From: Candidatus Woesearchaeota archaeon
Lineage (GTDB): Archaea > Nanobdellota > Nanobdellia > Woesearchaeales > UBA10200
NCBI GenBank assembly: GCA_016180275.1
Contig: JACPBN010000009.1
Location: forward strand, 1 to 20,233
Length of the DNA: 20,233 nucleotides
Reading direction: 5' to 3'
Shown here: piece after piece, positions 7,982-15,572 of the stretch
Layout: each line of letters opens with the position of its first letter
How positions within the stretch are numbered: position 1 is the first letter of the stretch
Notes under the pieces: model-generated
Told to the model about the DNA's origin: nothing
What the model saw: the letters and a program-made list of their open reading frames with translations, nothing else
Database searches by the model: none
Program-made: the position numbers and the translations under genes

Positions 7982-8362
7982 ATGGCCAATTTTCTTAAAC
8001 GAATAATTCGCAGTTTATTTACTACAAAGCCCGAAGAATTAGTTACAGCAGAAGATTTGCAGAGAGATGCACACTCATTACTAACCGAAGATCAAGAATT
8101 ATCAAAGCTTGTGGCCTTATTGGTTCATCAGGAAGCAATGTTGGCTAGATTGACTGCAAATGATTTAGCTAAAATTAAAAGTACCCAGATGGAAGGTTAT
8201 CCTCAATTATTAAGAGATGCAGTCGCAGAAACAGAGAAAAAAATAGCAAAATTATTTGAGAGAAGATTACATACTGAAGAAGACTTTAGAGAATTATTAG
8301 CACATCTAAAAGCAGCTGAGAAAAAGAGATCAATAGGAAGAAATTTAGATGTAGCTGCATAA
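7982..8362 (+). CDS. Small helical protein of unknown function, third gene of the nop5-flpA cluster
   Basis: The protein has 126 residues from ATG 7982. A longer frame opens at TTG 7952 inside flpA, but the ATG is preceded by gaggt 7 bases upstream and starts 10 bp after the flpA stop, so it is the likely start. The sequence is almost entirely helical and charged. A short hydrophobic-basic N-terminus (ANFLKRIIRSLF) is followed by heptad-like stretches (DQELSKLVALLVHQEAMLARL, AETEKKIAKLFERR, DFRELLAHLKAAEKKRS). No Cys or catalytic motif is evident. I do not recognise a family. Tight spacing suggests cotranslation with fibrillarin; a role in the C/D RNP or ribosome assembly is speculation. Confidence 0.75.
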   Translation: MANFLKRIIRSLFTTKPEELVTAEDLQRDAHSLLTEDQELSKLVALLVHQEAMLARLTANDLAKIKSTQMEGYPQLLRDAVAETEKKIAKLFERRLHTEEDFRELLAHLKAAEKKRSIGRNLDVAA

Positions 8363-8379
8363 AATAATCTAACCTAATT

Positions 8380-10032
8380 CTATCGCAAAAAGAAATCCCT
8401 CTCAAAATCTGGCAGCATAACCCTAGAATGCTGCATCAGCAGAGGATATTTCTGTTTTACCTGCTCGTACATCTCATATGCTAGCCACCTATATGCAATA
8501 TGCCCGCCTGGCTTGCTGCGAAGCTCAATTATATGGTTCAGCTCCCTTAGATTCATCTTGAACAGGGTTCTTTTTTTGGATCCGAGAGCAATAACATACT
8601 GTGCTTCTGCTGGAAATTCTTGTGCAATCTTATTGTAAACTTCTATATTTTTCTTAAGTGTCTCATGCAAAATCCCATCAGCTCCTGCTTCAACCAACTC
8701 TTTTGGTACATAATATCCGTGGTCAATTGACAACTCTTGATTAATTTGCGTGCATAATCTATGCCTTTGGATGTCTCTAAAGCACCCATAATCCATAAAA
8801 GTATCAAATATTAAAGCTCCTGGGATTTCATAATGCCTTGAGAGCCAGTCAAACTGCCCTCGTAAATTCCCAAGTGAGTTAATTATATCCTGTTTCTGTT
8901 CTACTGTTAATGACTTGACAACATTAAGTATCTGCCTGAATGAATAGCGAGATTTTTCATAAAAAACTGTTGCAATTAGCTCATCTTCATAGCTTATCTT
9001 CTCATCAACAAAATCAACACCATAGACTTTGCCTGCATCATAGATCTCTTTCTCAGCATCCATGTCATTGAATCTTACTATGCTCTCCGTAAATTCTTTT
9101 GAAAGCAGCTTAATTTTCTGCAGATACTCTTTAGGATCAGTATGTTTTATTAAAGTTGGAGCCCCTTTTACCTGCAATGAGAGCAGCTTTGAGATTTCAT
9201 CTGCTTTAGCCTGCAGTTCTGGGTTAGTGCTTGCTTTCATCTGATTTAGGAAATTAGTTATCTTTGTCTGCTGGGGATTATACGCAGTATTTAAAGCTGC
9301 ATTCTTTACTTCCAAACCAATCTCTTTGATCTCATCCAAATGATGCCCAAGCATCTTGCTTATTGCATGTCGCAAACTGCGGGCATTGATAGAAAACCCT
9401 AGATTTGTCAGAGTAGAAACAGGCAATACATACCTAGCAGCGTCCAATGCTCTTGCCTTTACTTTTGATGCATAGATATTCTCCTTCATCTCTTGCGGCC
9501 TAGGAAATTTCTGCATAAAAAAAGCAGTCATCTTGTCTAAAATCAATATATATTGATCAAACAAATAATTGCAATGCTCTTCATACAACTGCTCTAATGC
9601 AGGATTTTGCATTATCTTTGCTGGCTTATAGAATCTCCCCCTATCAAATTTCTGGTAGCGAGTTGATTTTTCTTGGTAGCTTCCTAATCTATTGTCTTCA
9701 ATTACTTTGCTTGCTAAAATAGAAACATTTTCGCATGCTATCTGCACTTGTGCCATATCAGCTACAGAAGCATCTCCGTACCCAATAACCCATTTCTCAT
9801 GGAACTCAGCTGATTTTTCTTCTGTTAGCTCGCTGATTGTTTCCTTTATACTTAAAGCGCTTCTGCTGTATTTAGCCATGCCAACTGCAAGCACTTCAGG
9901 TGAGACTCCGGCAATTGCAAATATCTCTCTCTTATATGGTGGCTTGTTTGTTGCGCCAAGGTCTTCCTGATTAGAATCTATTATTGCAGAATTTTGATTT
10001 TGTTGATTAGTTTGTTGGGCATCTGCCATCAT
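8380..10032 (-). CDS. Double-domain ThyX-like (FAD-dependent thymidylate synthase family) protein
   Basis: ThyX makes dTMP from dUMP using FAD and methylene-tetrahydrofolate and is normally about 220-250 residues. This protein is about 550 and contains two tandem ThyX-like halves. Numbered from a frame opening at TTG 10047, the first half has the EKSTRYQKF part of the signature (126-134) and an SLRHAISKMLGHHLDEI helix, but no RHR. The second half has RHR (428-430) with a degenerate follow-on (INQELSIDHGYY) and an ELRSKPGGHIAYRWLA helix. The RHRxxSxNExSxRY motif is therefore divided between the halves. Two adjacent ATGs (10032, 10029) follow ggtg and are better starts than the TTG; the spacing favours 10029. 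A Gln/Asn-rich leader of about 30 residues precedes the fold. Fold assignment is strong; thymidylate synthase activity is uncertain. Its 3' end lies 17 bp from the end of the preceding gene. Confidence 0.85.
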   Translation of the reverse strand: MMADAQQTNQQNQNSAIIDSNQEDLGATNKPPYKREIFAIAGVSPEVLAVGMAKYSRSALSIKETISELTEEKSAEFHEKWVIGYGDASVADMAQVQIACENVSILASKVIEDNRLGSYQEKSTRYQKFDRGRFYKPAKIMQNPALEQLYEEHCNYLFDQYILILDKMTAFFMQKFPRPQEMKENIYASKVKARALDAARYVLPVSTLTNLGFSINARSLRHAISKMLGHHLDEIKEIGLEVKNAALNTAYNPQQTKITNFLNQMKASTNPELQAKADEISKLLSLQVKGAPTLIKHTDPKEYLQKIKLLSKEFTESIVRFNDMDAEKEIYDAGKVYGVDFVDEKISYEDELIATVFYEKSRYSFRQILNVVKSLTVEQKQDIINSLGNLRGQFDWLSRHYEIPGALIFDTFMDYGCFRDIQRHRLCTQINQELSIDHGYYVPKELVEAGADGILHETLKKNIEVYNKIAQEFPAEAQYVIALGSKKRTLFKMNLRELNHIIELRSKPGGHIAYRWLAYEMYEQVKQKYPLLMQHSRVMLPDFERDFFLR

Positions 10033-10062
10033 CACACCTTCAGGCAATAAAAAGAGATGATT

Positions 10063-10070
10063 ATTTTAAA
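10063..10070 (-). promoter_or_regulatory. TATA-like box of the double-ThyX gene
   Basis: On the minus strand this reads ttttaaaa/ataa, centred about 35 bp before ATG 10032. That places a start site near 10040 and leaves a short leader holding the ggtg ribosome-binding sequence. It lies just outside repeat element D. Confidence 0.4.
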
Positions 10071-10084
10071 AGTTTGTTGTTTTT

Positions 10085-10386
10085 AGTATGTGCATCATTA
10101 AAATTTGAACAAAAGCCACAGCCTACACTGCCAATGTAGTGGGCATAATTTTAGAAACTTTGCCAAGTTACGACGGGCAATGGTTTGGAGTTACGTCTCC
10201 AAACCTACGAATGAAATGAGTATGCTATCAATATAACAGCTATTTCCTAACACAGCACACAATACTTTCCTATTGACGGATCTAATATTATAATCGTAGA
10301 GGAGGAGTAACTCTTTTCTTTAACCGTCTAATGCCCACTGGTGTGTAGGCTGTGGCTTTAATCGTTATTGATTAGTATGCACATAC
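10085..10386 (+). repeat. Structured repeat element D
   Basis: The outer arm gtatgtgcat (10086-10095) pairs with atgcacatac (10377-10386). The main arm aaagccacagcctacac (10112-10128) pairs perfectly with 10343-10359. The inner arm gtgggcat (10139-10146) is complementary to atgcccac (10331-10338). The core helix agttac (10166-10171) pairs with gtaact (10307-10312), next to GGGCAA (10175-10180) and GTAGAGGA (10296-10303). A perfect 9-bp hairpin ggtttggag/ctccaaacc (10182-10190 with 10197-10205) follows the left core word directly. It fills the divergent gap between the ThyX-like gene and corA; the promoters lie outside it. Confidence 0.85.
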
Positions 10387-10492
10387 TGTTTTTAATTTAT
10401 TTATCCCAAAATTTTTATTAAGAACAACATTTATATAACATTGCAGCTTCTTAACAGTATTTTCAGATGATACTAAATATGAAGTGAGTACC

Positions 10493-11440
10493 ATGCCAAT
10501 TTACGCATTTACATTGGTTGAGGATGATGTAAAGAAGATAGAGATTGATGAGATAAGGCAGGGGCACAAGACTGTCTGGGTCCGTGCTATATTGCCTGAT
10601 GAATCAGAAGTAAATTTATTGTCAGAGCTTACAAATGCCACGATAGAAGAGTTCAAGGAATTTCTAGAGCACGATGAGCGTCCAAGATTGCATGTTTCTC
10701 GTTATCTGCAGATAATATTCCGTTCTCCGATCACAGACAATGGCGATGTAAGGACAGTCCCTGTCAATATTTTCATAAACAAAAACCTGATTGTAACGGT
10801 TGAAAAGGAGCGCATTGCCTCATTGAACAAGATTGAAGATTTGGTGAATGCAAGAAAAAGCAGATATCTGTTCAAGTTCAATGCATGCTATTTCTTATAC
10901 CACATACTTGACAAGATCAATGATGAGTTCCTGCTGAATATTGATAAGATCTCTGACAGCATTGATTTGTTCCAGTCAAAAGGATTCTCGCTTTCAAAGG
11001 AAAATGTAGAGAAGATCTATGAAAAAAGCGTCACGCTGACCGTCTTTAACCAGGCATTGATCTCTAACATTGAAGTCCTTAATACCTTGAGAAAGGCATA
11101 CTTCAAGTTTCTTTCAGACAAAAACAGGGAGCAGTTTAATGACATTTACTATAATGCGCTTCAGGTTCTTGATACAGAAAAGATCCAGAGAGATGTTATT
11201 GCTAACTTGTTTAATCTGCAGGCAATCATCTCAACAAGCAAGCTTAACAATCTGATCAAAAGATTGACTGCAATCACATTGATCTTCATGATTCCGGCTG
11301 CAATCTCTGGGATTTATGGCATGAATTTTGAGCACATCCCATTTTCAGGCTCACAGCACGGCTTTGTGATTGTCACAGGCATAATAATTCTGATAGCTGC
11401 ATTGGCTTTTGTGTTGTTTAAGATCGGCGATTGGCTGTAA
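10493..11440 (+). CDS. corA: CorA-family divalent metal ion (Mg2+/Co2+) transporter
   Basis: CorA forms a pentameric channel for Mg2+ in the cytoplasmic membrane. From ATG 10493 the product has 315 residues, the family's usual length. A cytoplasmic alpha/beta domain and long helix (to about 255) lead to two C-terminal membrane helices (about 258-276 and 290-311). The signature YGMN stands right after the first (GMN at 276-278), and a Glu-containing loop (FEHIPF) lies between the helices. A GTG three codons earlier (10484) is possible, but the ATG has gtgag 5 bases upstream. A TATA-like catttatataa (about 10429-10439) supports transcription from just right of element D. The last residues overlap, on the opposite strand, the abnormal tail of the hydrolase gene at 11314-12180. 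Confidence 0.93.
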   Translation: MPIYAFTLVEDDVKKIEIDEIRQGHKTVWVRAILPDESEVNLLSELTNATIEEFKEFLEHDERPRLHVSRYLQIIFRSPITDNGDVRTVPVNIFINKNLIVTVEKERIASLNKIEDLVNARKSRYLFKFNACYFLYHILDKINDEFLLNIDKISDSIDLFQSKGFSLSKENVEKIYEKSVTLTVFNQALISNIEVLNTLRKAYFKFLSDKNREQFNDIYYNALQVLDTEKIQRDVIANLFNLQAIISTSKLNNLIKRLTAITLIFMIPAAISGIYGMNFEHIPFSGSQHGFVIVTGIIILIAALAFVLFKIGDWL

Positions 11441-12180
11441 GAAAAATGTATTTGTTTAGCTACACCAACATCAAAAGCTGCGGCGACTGCCAATTTTGAC
11501 GAACACAAATCCATATAACTTAGCCAAGTTTTTCCGGGCAATGCCACAGCGCCAGCACCCTTCATCTCTTTCAATGCTTCTTTCCCAAGCTCTTCATTTA
11601 TTGCGCCTATAGCATCTCTTACAAGAAGAACTTTAATGCCTCTGCTTAACAATCCAAGAACAGCTTCTTTCACGCAGTATTCAGTCGCAACGCCGTAGAC
11701 GATTGCTTTATTTACATTATTATCATTATTTGTTTCAGATATAATTTTTACGATTGCATCCATATTAGGATTCTGGAAACAGTTGTAAGCTTGCTTTTCA
11801 ACTAAAACTGGAGAATCTGACTGCACAGCTTTAGCGATTAATTGCTCACTTACCTTTTTATTCGGCACAAAAATAGTTCCTTGAACAAATGTCTCAGGGA
11901 TTTTATTTCCTGTATTAGTTATGTTAACAGAATTAATTTTATTATAATCAGTTTGGTCCATATTGGTATTTTTATTCACATCAACGCTTCCAAGAATCTT
12001 GATATTATTTTCAATTGCATAATGAGTTAATTTAGCAAGATTTTTCTTTACTTCAGCTGAATTTTTTATTGCCTTATTGCTAGCTTCCGATAGATAGTCA
12101 TGCTGCGTATCCACATCAAAGAATACAGTGTTAGTATCATTTATCTGACGGTTTATTATTTTATGATTTATTTGCGCCAT
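11314..12180 (-). CDS. Isochorismatase-fold (nicotinamidase-like) cysteine hydrolase with an aberrant C-terminal tail
   Basis: Residues 1 to about 213 form an isochorismatase-like domain. The catalytic triad candidates are D24 (FDVDTQ), K129 (LVEKQAYNCF) and C169 (GVATEYCVKEA), and the fold ends at KEMKGAGAVAL. Nicotinamidases have a DxH metal site near residue 67, but this protein has DVN, so nicotinamidase activity is doubtful. From residue 214 the frame is not hydrolase sequence: it reads antisense through half of repeat element E (11446-11545) and then 127 bp into the 3' end of corA, stopping at 11314. The native stop was probably lost at the junction near GGGCAA (11536-11541). A TATA box (11-bp TTATTTAAAC type at 12204-12213, minus) lies about 28 bp before the ATG, so the mRNA is probably leaderless. 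The enzyme core may still fold; the tail of about 75 residues is likely non-functional. Confidence 0.82.
   Translation of the reverse strand: MAQINHKIINRQINDTNTVFFDVDTQHDYLSEASNKAIKNSAEVKKNLAKLTHYAIENNIKILGSVDVNKNTNMDQTDYNKINSVNITNTGNKIPETFVQGTIFVPNKKVSEQLIAKAVQSDSPVLVEKQAYNCFQNPNMDAIVKIISETNNDNNVNKAIVYGVATEYCVKEAVLGLLSRGIKVLLVRDAIGAINEELGKEALKEMKGAGAVALPGKTWLSYMDLCSSKLAVAAAFDVGVAKQIHFSYSQSPILNNTKANAAIRIIMPVTITKPCCEPENGMCSKFMP
11446..11545 (+). repeat. Structured repeat element E, left half only
   Basis: From tgtatttgtttagct to gggcaatgcc it matches the left half of the element at 17893, including gcggcgactgcc (11479-11490 region), gacgaacac and the GGGCAA core word (11536-11541). The right half (GTAGAGGA and the complementary arms) is absent; after gggcaatgcc the sequence is the 3' coding part of the hydrolase gene. 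The left end begins 5 bp after the corA stop codon. Confidence 0.85.
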
Positions 12181-12203
12181 ATAATTTACTAAATTTTTAC
12201 TTA

Positions 12204-12213
12204 GTTTAAATAA
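12204..12213 (-). promoter_or_regulatory. TATA box of the isochorismatase-fold gene
   Basis: On the minus strand it reads ttatttaaac, ending 24 bp before the ATG at 12180, at the archaeal TATA distance for a leaderless transcript. It is back-to-back with the TATA box of the divergent gene at 12295. Confidence 0.55.
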
Positions 12214-12262
12214 TTTTCTACAATAGAAGTAATAACTATTAGGTAGTAAATAAAACGAAAAC

Positions 12263-12271
12263 TTTATAAAT
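12263..12271 (+). promoter_or_regulatory. TATA box of the 12295 gene
   Basis: The sequence tttataaat is centred 28 bp before the ATG at 12295, with no Shine-Dalgarno in between. A leaderless transcript is likely. Confidence 0.6.
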
Positions 12272-12294
12272 GGGCTATTTAGTTAAATATAATC

Positions 12295-12966
12295 ATGGCA
12301 TTGATAACAGTTAAGAATGAAGATACTATTGCAGACGTTGTTTCTAGATTGATATCTAAAGTCATTGCTACTGGACATAGCCAATCGCTTATGGCAAATT
12401 TTACAAAATCTTCTCAATTACATGGCCCTAGTTTTGCAGGTGTTGGATATAGTGAAGGAGACAGATATGACATAAGGTTCCTTATAAAAAATGACAAAAA
12501 AAATAATGAGATTACAGTTGATTATTTGCTAAAAGAAGATGGAAAAGGGTTAGTAGGCGTATATTTAGAGCCTATATGTGGAAAAGAAATAGGCAATGAA
12601 AAATTGGAATCCTTGAAATTATATATCGATGAACAGGAAACAAAAGCAAACCTGATTGAAGTAGGATTTACACCTAAAGAAGGGAGACGGCAGGTTTTAT
12701 ATGATGAAGAGATTTACAAAACACTTTATTACAGGTTAAAAATTTTTTTAGAAGGTTATCACTCCAAAATTCTTGATACAGTAATAAATATTATAGACGA
12801 TACTAGATTTGTATTGGGAACTTTGCCATCATCAGAAACCTCTCTAAAAAGATATAGGCGTGGATCAGTTACACCTTGGCTTACAGTTGGGATTCCTATT
12901 AGTATAGCAACAAGCATAACTGCCGGAATTGCAACTTATCTTATTCTGCATGCATTAGACAAATAA
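12295..12966 (+). CDS. Unknown protein with a single C-terminal membrane anchor
   Basis: The protein has 223 residues. The first 190 look like a soluble alpha/beta domain with several beta strands (RYDIRFLIKN, EITVDYLLKED, LVGVYLEPICG) followed by helices (about 120-165), with only one cysteine. Residues about 194-219 (TPWLTVGIPISIATSITAGIATYLIL) form one hydrophobic helix with a very short tail, the topology of a tail-anchored protein facing the cytoplasm. Basic residues (KRYRRGS) precede the helix. It stands alone, with a strong TATA box and divergent from the hydrolase gene. No family was recognised, so no function is proposed. Confidence 0.75.
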   Translation: MALITVKNEDTIADVVSRLISKVIATGHSQSLMANFTKSSQLHGPSFAGVGYSEGDRYDIRFLIKNDKKNNEITVDYLLKEDGKGLVGVYLEPICGKEIGNEKLESLKLYIDEQETKANLIEVGFTPKEGRRQVLYDEEIYKTLYYRLKIFLEGYHSKILDTVINIIDDTRFVLGTLPSSETSLKRYRRGSVTPWLTVGIPISIATSITAGIATYLILHALDK

Positions 12967-13120
12967 GCATAGTTATCAACAATAAAACATCTAACCCTAA
13001 AATATTCAAAAAAATATATAAACACAGGCTTATTCTTTTTATTAAATAATATATGATCTTTTACGGTATAATTATACGAATATTGTAATATTATAGGGAT
13101 ATTGTAATCATGTGATAATC

Positions 13121-14065
13121 ATGGACCGAAACCTAGCGTTAGAATTCGTCAGAGTGACAGAGGCAGCTGCAATCAGCTGTTCGCACTGGATGGGAACGGG
13201 AGATAAGAATGCAGCAGATAAGGCTGCAGTTGATGCAATGCGCTCTAGATTTAATTACATTGATTTTGATGGAATAGTTGTAATAGGCGAGGGAGAGAAA
13301 GATAAAGCACCTATGCTGTATACTGGAGAAAAGATTGGGACAGGCAAAGGTCCAAAGATAGACATTGCGATTGATCCTCTGGAATGCACTTCTAACTTGG
13401 CAAACGGCAAGCCAAATGCAATATCTGTTTTAGCAGCTGGTGAGCGGGGTTCTTTATTGAAAGCTCCTGGCACTTACATGGACCAGATTTCTGTTGGCAA
13501 AAAGGCAGCTGGCAGTATTGATATAAACGCAAGCATTAAAGAAAACATAAAAAATATTGCTTCTGCATTAAACAAAGATATCAAAGACGTTACTGTTATG
13601 ATTCTTGACAGGCCAAGGCATGCTGAAGTTATCAAGCAAATTAGGCAGGTTGGTGCACGGATTAGATTAATAGAGCATGGCACTATCTCTGCAGGCATTG
13701 CGCCTTGCATTGAAGAATCTGGGATAGATGTAATGCTTGGCATTGGCGGAGCGCCAGAAGCAGTTATTACAGCTGCTGCATTGAAATGTTTAGGAGGAGA
13801 TATGCAGGCTGTCTTAAAGCCTCATGAAGAAAAATACAGGCAGCAGGCATTCAAAATGGGAATAAAAGATCTTGATAGGGTATTTCATCTTAATGATTTG
13901 GCAAATGGCCATAATATAATGTTTGCAGCAACTGGAGTCAGCGATGGCCCATTATTAAAAGGTGTAAGATTTACTAGTTTTGGTGCTGTTACTCATTCTG
14001 TTGTTATGAGGGCAGCATCTGGCACAGTCCGTTGGATAGAAGCAAGGCATCATTTTAATAGATGA
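13121..14065 (+). CDS. glpX: Class II fructose-1,6-bisphosphatase (GlpX type)
   Basis: The enzyme hydrolyses fructose-1,6-bisphosphate to fructose-6-phosphate in gluconeogenesis. The start MDRNLALEFVRVTEAAAISC is the family's typical N-terminus, which fixes ATG 13121 over the GTG nine bases earlier. The segment DKNAADKAAVDAMR follows. The metal-binding core has GEGEKDKAPML and IDPLECTSNLANGKPNAISV, where most relatives have DP(L/V)EGT, so a Cys replaces the Gly. Later motifs are LDRPRHAE, IGGAPEAVITAAALKCLGG (about 207-225) and GVSDGPLLKGV. The length (314 residues) is slightly short of the usual 320-335, at the C-terminus. GlpX is mainly bacterial, whereas most archaea use the bifunctional aldolase/phosphatase, so transfer is possible. 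A hairpin at 14099-14140 follows the gene. Confidence 0.93.
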   Translation: MDRNLALEFVRVTEAAAISCSHWMGTGDKNAADKAAVDAMRSRFNYIDFDGIVVIGEGEKDKAPMLYTGEKIGTGKGPKIDIAIDPLECTSNLANGKPNAISVLAAGERGSLLKAPGTYMDQISVGKKAAGSIDINASIKENIKNIASALNKDIKDVTVMILDRPRHAEVIKQIRQVGARIRLIEHGTISAGIAPCIEESGIDVMLGIGGAPEAVITAAALKCLGGDMQAVLKPHEEKYRQQAFKMGIKDLDRVFHLNDLANGHNIMFAATGVSDGPLLKGVRFTSFGAVTHSVVMRAASGTVRWIEARHHFNR

Positions 14066-14098
14066 TTAGGAAGAAATATATGTTGATTGCGGTGGTAT

Positions 14099-14140
14099 AG
14101 CAAAGGCAGCAAATTCTCTAATATAAAACTTGCCTTTGCT
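14099..14140 (+). terminator. Hairpin after glpX
   Basis: The segment 14099-14108 (agcaaaggca) pairs perfectly with 14131-14140 (tgcctttgct) over a 22-nt AT-rich loop, 34 bp after the glpX stop. It may be a transcription terminator or mRNA 3'-end structure. Confidence 0.4.
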
Positions 14141-14210
14141 TATTACGAAAAGCAAACAAATATTCGATAATTATCTGCTTTGAGCATAAAATTAATATTC
14201 CGGCTCAAGA

Positions 14211-14428
14211 AGTATGTGCATAGCAGCTGCCGCCAATTTAGTTGGCACAAATCCAGTTAAAGAAGCGAAGTTGCGACGGGCAAGACAATTTCGTTACTCC
14301 TCAACTAACAATACACGCGATGATCTTCTACTACTGTAGCTAGCAACTATGAGTAGAGGAGGAGCAACTTTTCTACCAAACGAGAGAGTGCCAACGGCGG
14401 CAGCTGCTTCGTAAATCTTACTATGCAT
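14211..14428 (+). repeat. Structured repeat element F
   Basis: The arm tgcatag (14217-14223) pairs with ctatgca near 14421-14427. The main arm agcagctgccgcc (14222-14234) pairs with ggcggcagctgct (14396-14408), and gttggcac (14241-14248) with gtgccaac (14388-14395). The core helix aagttgc (14268-14274) pairs with gcaactt (14364-14370), next to GGGCAA (14278-14283) and GTAGAGGA (14353-14360). The outer end agtatgtgcat is shared with element D. It occupies the glpX-moxR gap. No coding sequence was seen in 14066-14481. Confidence 0.85.
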
Positions 14429-14450
14429 CTTAACAATATATTACTGCAAC

Positions 14451-14465
14451 TATTATTAAAAATTA
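14451..14465 (+). promoter_or_regulatory. TATA-like box of the moxR operon
   Basis: The sequence tattattaaaaatta is centred about 24 bp before the moxR ATG at 14482, just outside element F. No Shine-Dalgarno sequence is visible, so a leaderless transcript is likely. Confidence 0.45.
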
Positions 14466-14481
14466 ACATCCTGCTATAAAA

Positions 14482-15468
14482 ATGGAAGCAACAAAAATTC
14501 AAAAAGAGATAGCTGAAATAAAAAAAGAGATAGCTAAATTAAAGAATGAGATAGCTAAGATAGTTGTTGGCCAGGAAAAAGTTATAGATGGATTATTGCG
14601 CGGCTTATTATCGAATGGCCATGTGCTTATTGAAGGAGTTCCGGGCATTGCAAAAACACTGATTGTGAGGGCTCTGGCAATGGCTTCTGGCTGCGAATTT
14701 AGCAGGATACAATTTACAGTTGATTTATTGCCTACGGATATTATTGGGATTACAGGATATTCTGAAAAGCACGGTCTTCATGTTATCAAAGGCCCGATAT
14801 TTGCTAACTTTGTAATGGCAGATGAAGTTAACAGGGCTCCGCCTAAAACACAGTCTGCTTTATTAGAGGCAATGCAGGAAAAGCAGTCTACTATCGGGAA
14901 TCAGACATTTAAGCTCTCGCCTCCATTTTTTGTAATGGCAACTCAGAATCCAATAGAAAGTTCAGGTACATACCCTCTGCCGGAAGCACAACTGGACAGA
15001 TTCTTGTTTAAGCTTTTTATAAATTATCCCGTTCTTGATGATGAACAGCTTATATTAAAACAAAATATGACTTTAAGAGATTTTACAGATTATAAAATAA
15101 AGGCAGTCATTAGCGCAAGAAAACTGATTAAGATGCAGGAATTTGTTAAATCTATACACATAAGCAAGGATGTAGAAAAGTATATTGTTAGATTAGTTGA
15201 TGCAACAAGAAATCCTGTTAGCTATAATCTAAAGCTTGGTAAATATATTGAATATGGTGTAAGCCCAAGAGCATCTATTGGATTGTATATCGCTTCAAAA
15301 GCAGATGCATTATTAAATGGTCATGCATTTGTAACGCCGCAGAATGTTAAGAATGTTGCGCATGATGTATTTAGACATCGCCTCTTAATCAATTACGAAG
15401 GCCAGGCAGATGAGATCAAGACTGATCAAATAATTACAGAAATTCTCTCAAAAGTAAAAGTTCCATGA
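14482..15468 (+). CDS. MoxR-family AAA+ ATPase
   Basis: MoxR ATPases act as chaperone-like partners of VWA-domain proteins. The protein has 328 residues. Residues 5-27 form a heptad helix made of near-repeats of KEIAEIKKEIAKLKNEIAK, encoded by tandem gagatagct words. The AAA core has Walker A GVPGIAKT (52-59), DLLPTDIIG (81-89), Walker B VMADEVNRAP (111-120), sensor 1 ATQNP (153-157) and the arginine-finger segment EAQLDRF (168-174). The C-terminal lid has SPRASIGLYIASKADALL (about 262-279). It is followed by DUF58 and VWA genes on the same strand, the standard moxR-bat arrangement. Confidence 0.95.
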   Translation: MEATKIQKEIAEIKKEIAKLKNEIAKIVVGQEKVIDGLLRGLLSNGHVLIEGVPGIAKTLIVRALAMASGCEFSRIQFTVDLLPTDIIGITGYSEKHGLHVIKGPIFANFVMADEVNRAPPKTQSALLEAMQEKQSTIGNQTFKLSPPFFVMATQNPIESSGTYPLPEAQLDRFLFKLFINYPVLDDEQLILKQNMTLRDFTDYKIKAVISARKLIKMQEFVKSIHISKDVEKYIVRLVDATRNPVSYNLKLGKYIEYGVSPRASIGLYIASKADALLNGHAFVTPQNVKNVAHDVFRHRLLINYEGQADEIKTDQIITEILSKVKVP

Positions 15469-15488
15469 GTTATAAAAAGGAGGATTCG

Positions 15489-15572
15489 TAAAGTTTAGTC
15501 ATAAAGAGTTGTAATATCGAGCGAAGCGAGATATTACGATGGTTTGATTAAACTTTAGTGAAACTAAAGTTT
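15489..15572. repeat. Nested hairpins between moxR and the DUF58 gene
   Basis: The outer pair is taaagttta (15489-15497) with taaacttta (15549-15557). The inner pair is gtaatatc (15511-15518) with gatattac, over an agcgaagcg-containing loop. The second strand of the outer stem can alternatively form aaactttag (15550-15558) with ctaaagttt (15564-15572), a perfect 9-bp hairpin ending next to the ATG at 15573. The two pairings exclude each other, so this could be a start-site switch; that is an inference. It lacks the core words of the larger elements. Confidence 0.5.
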
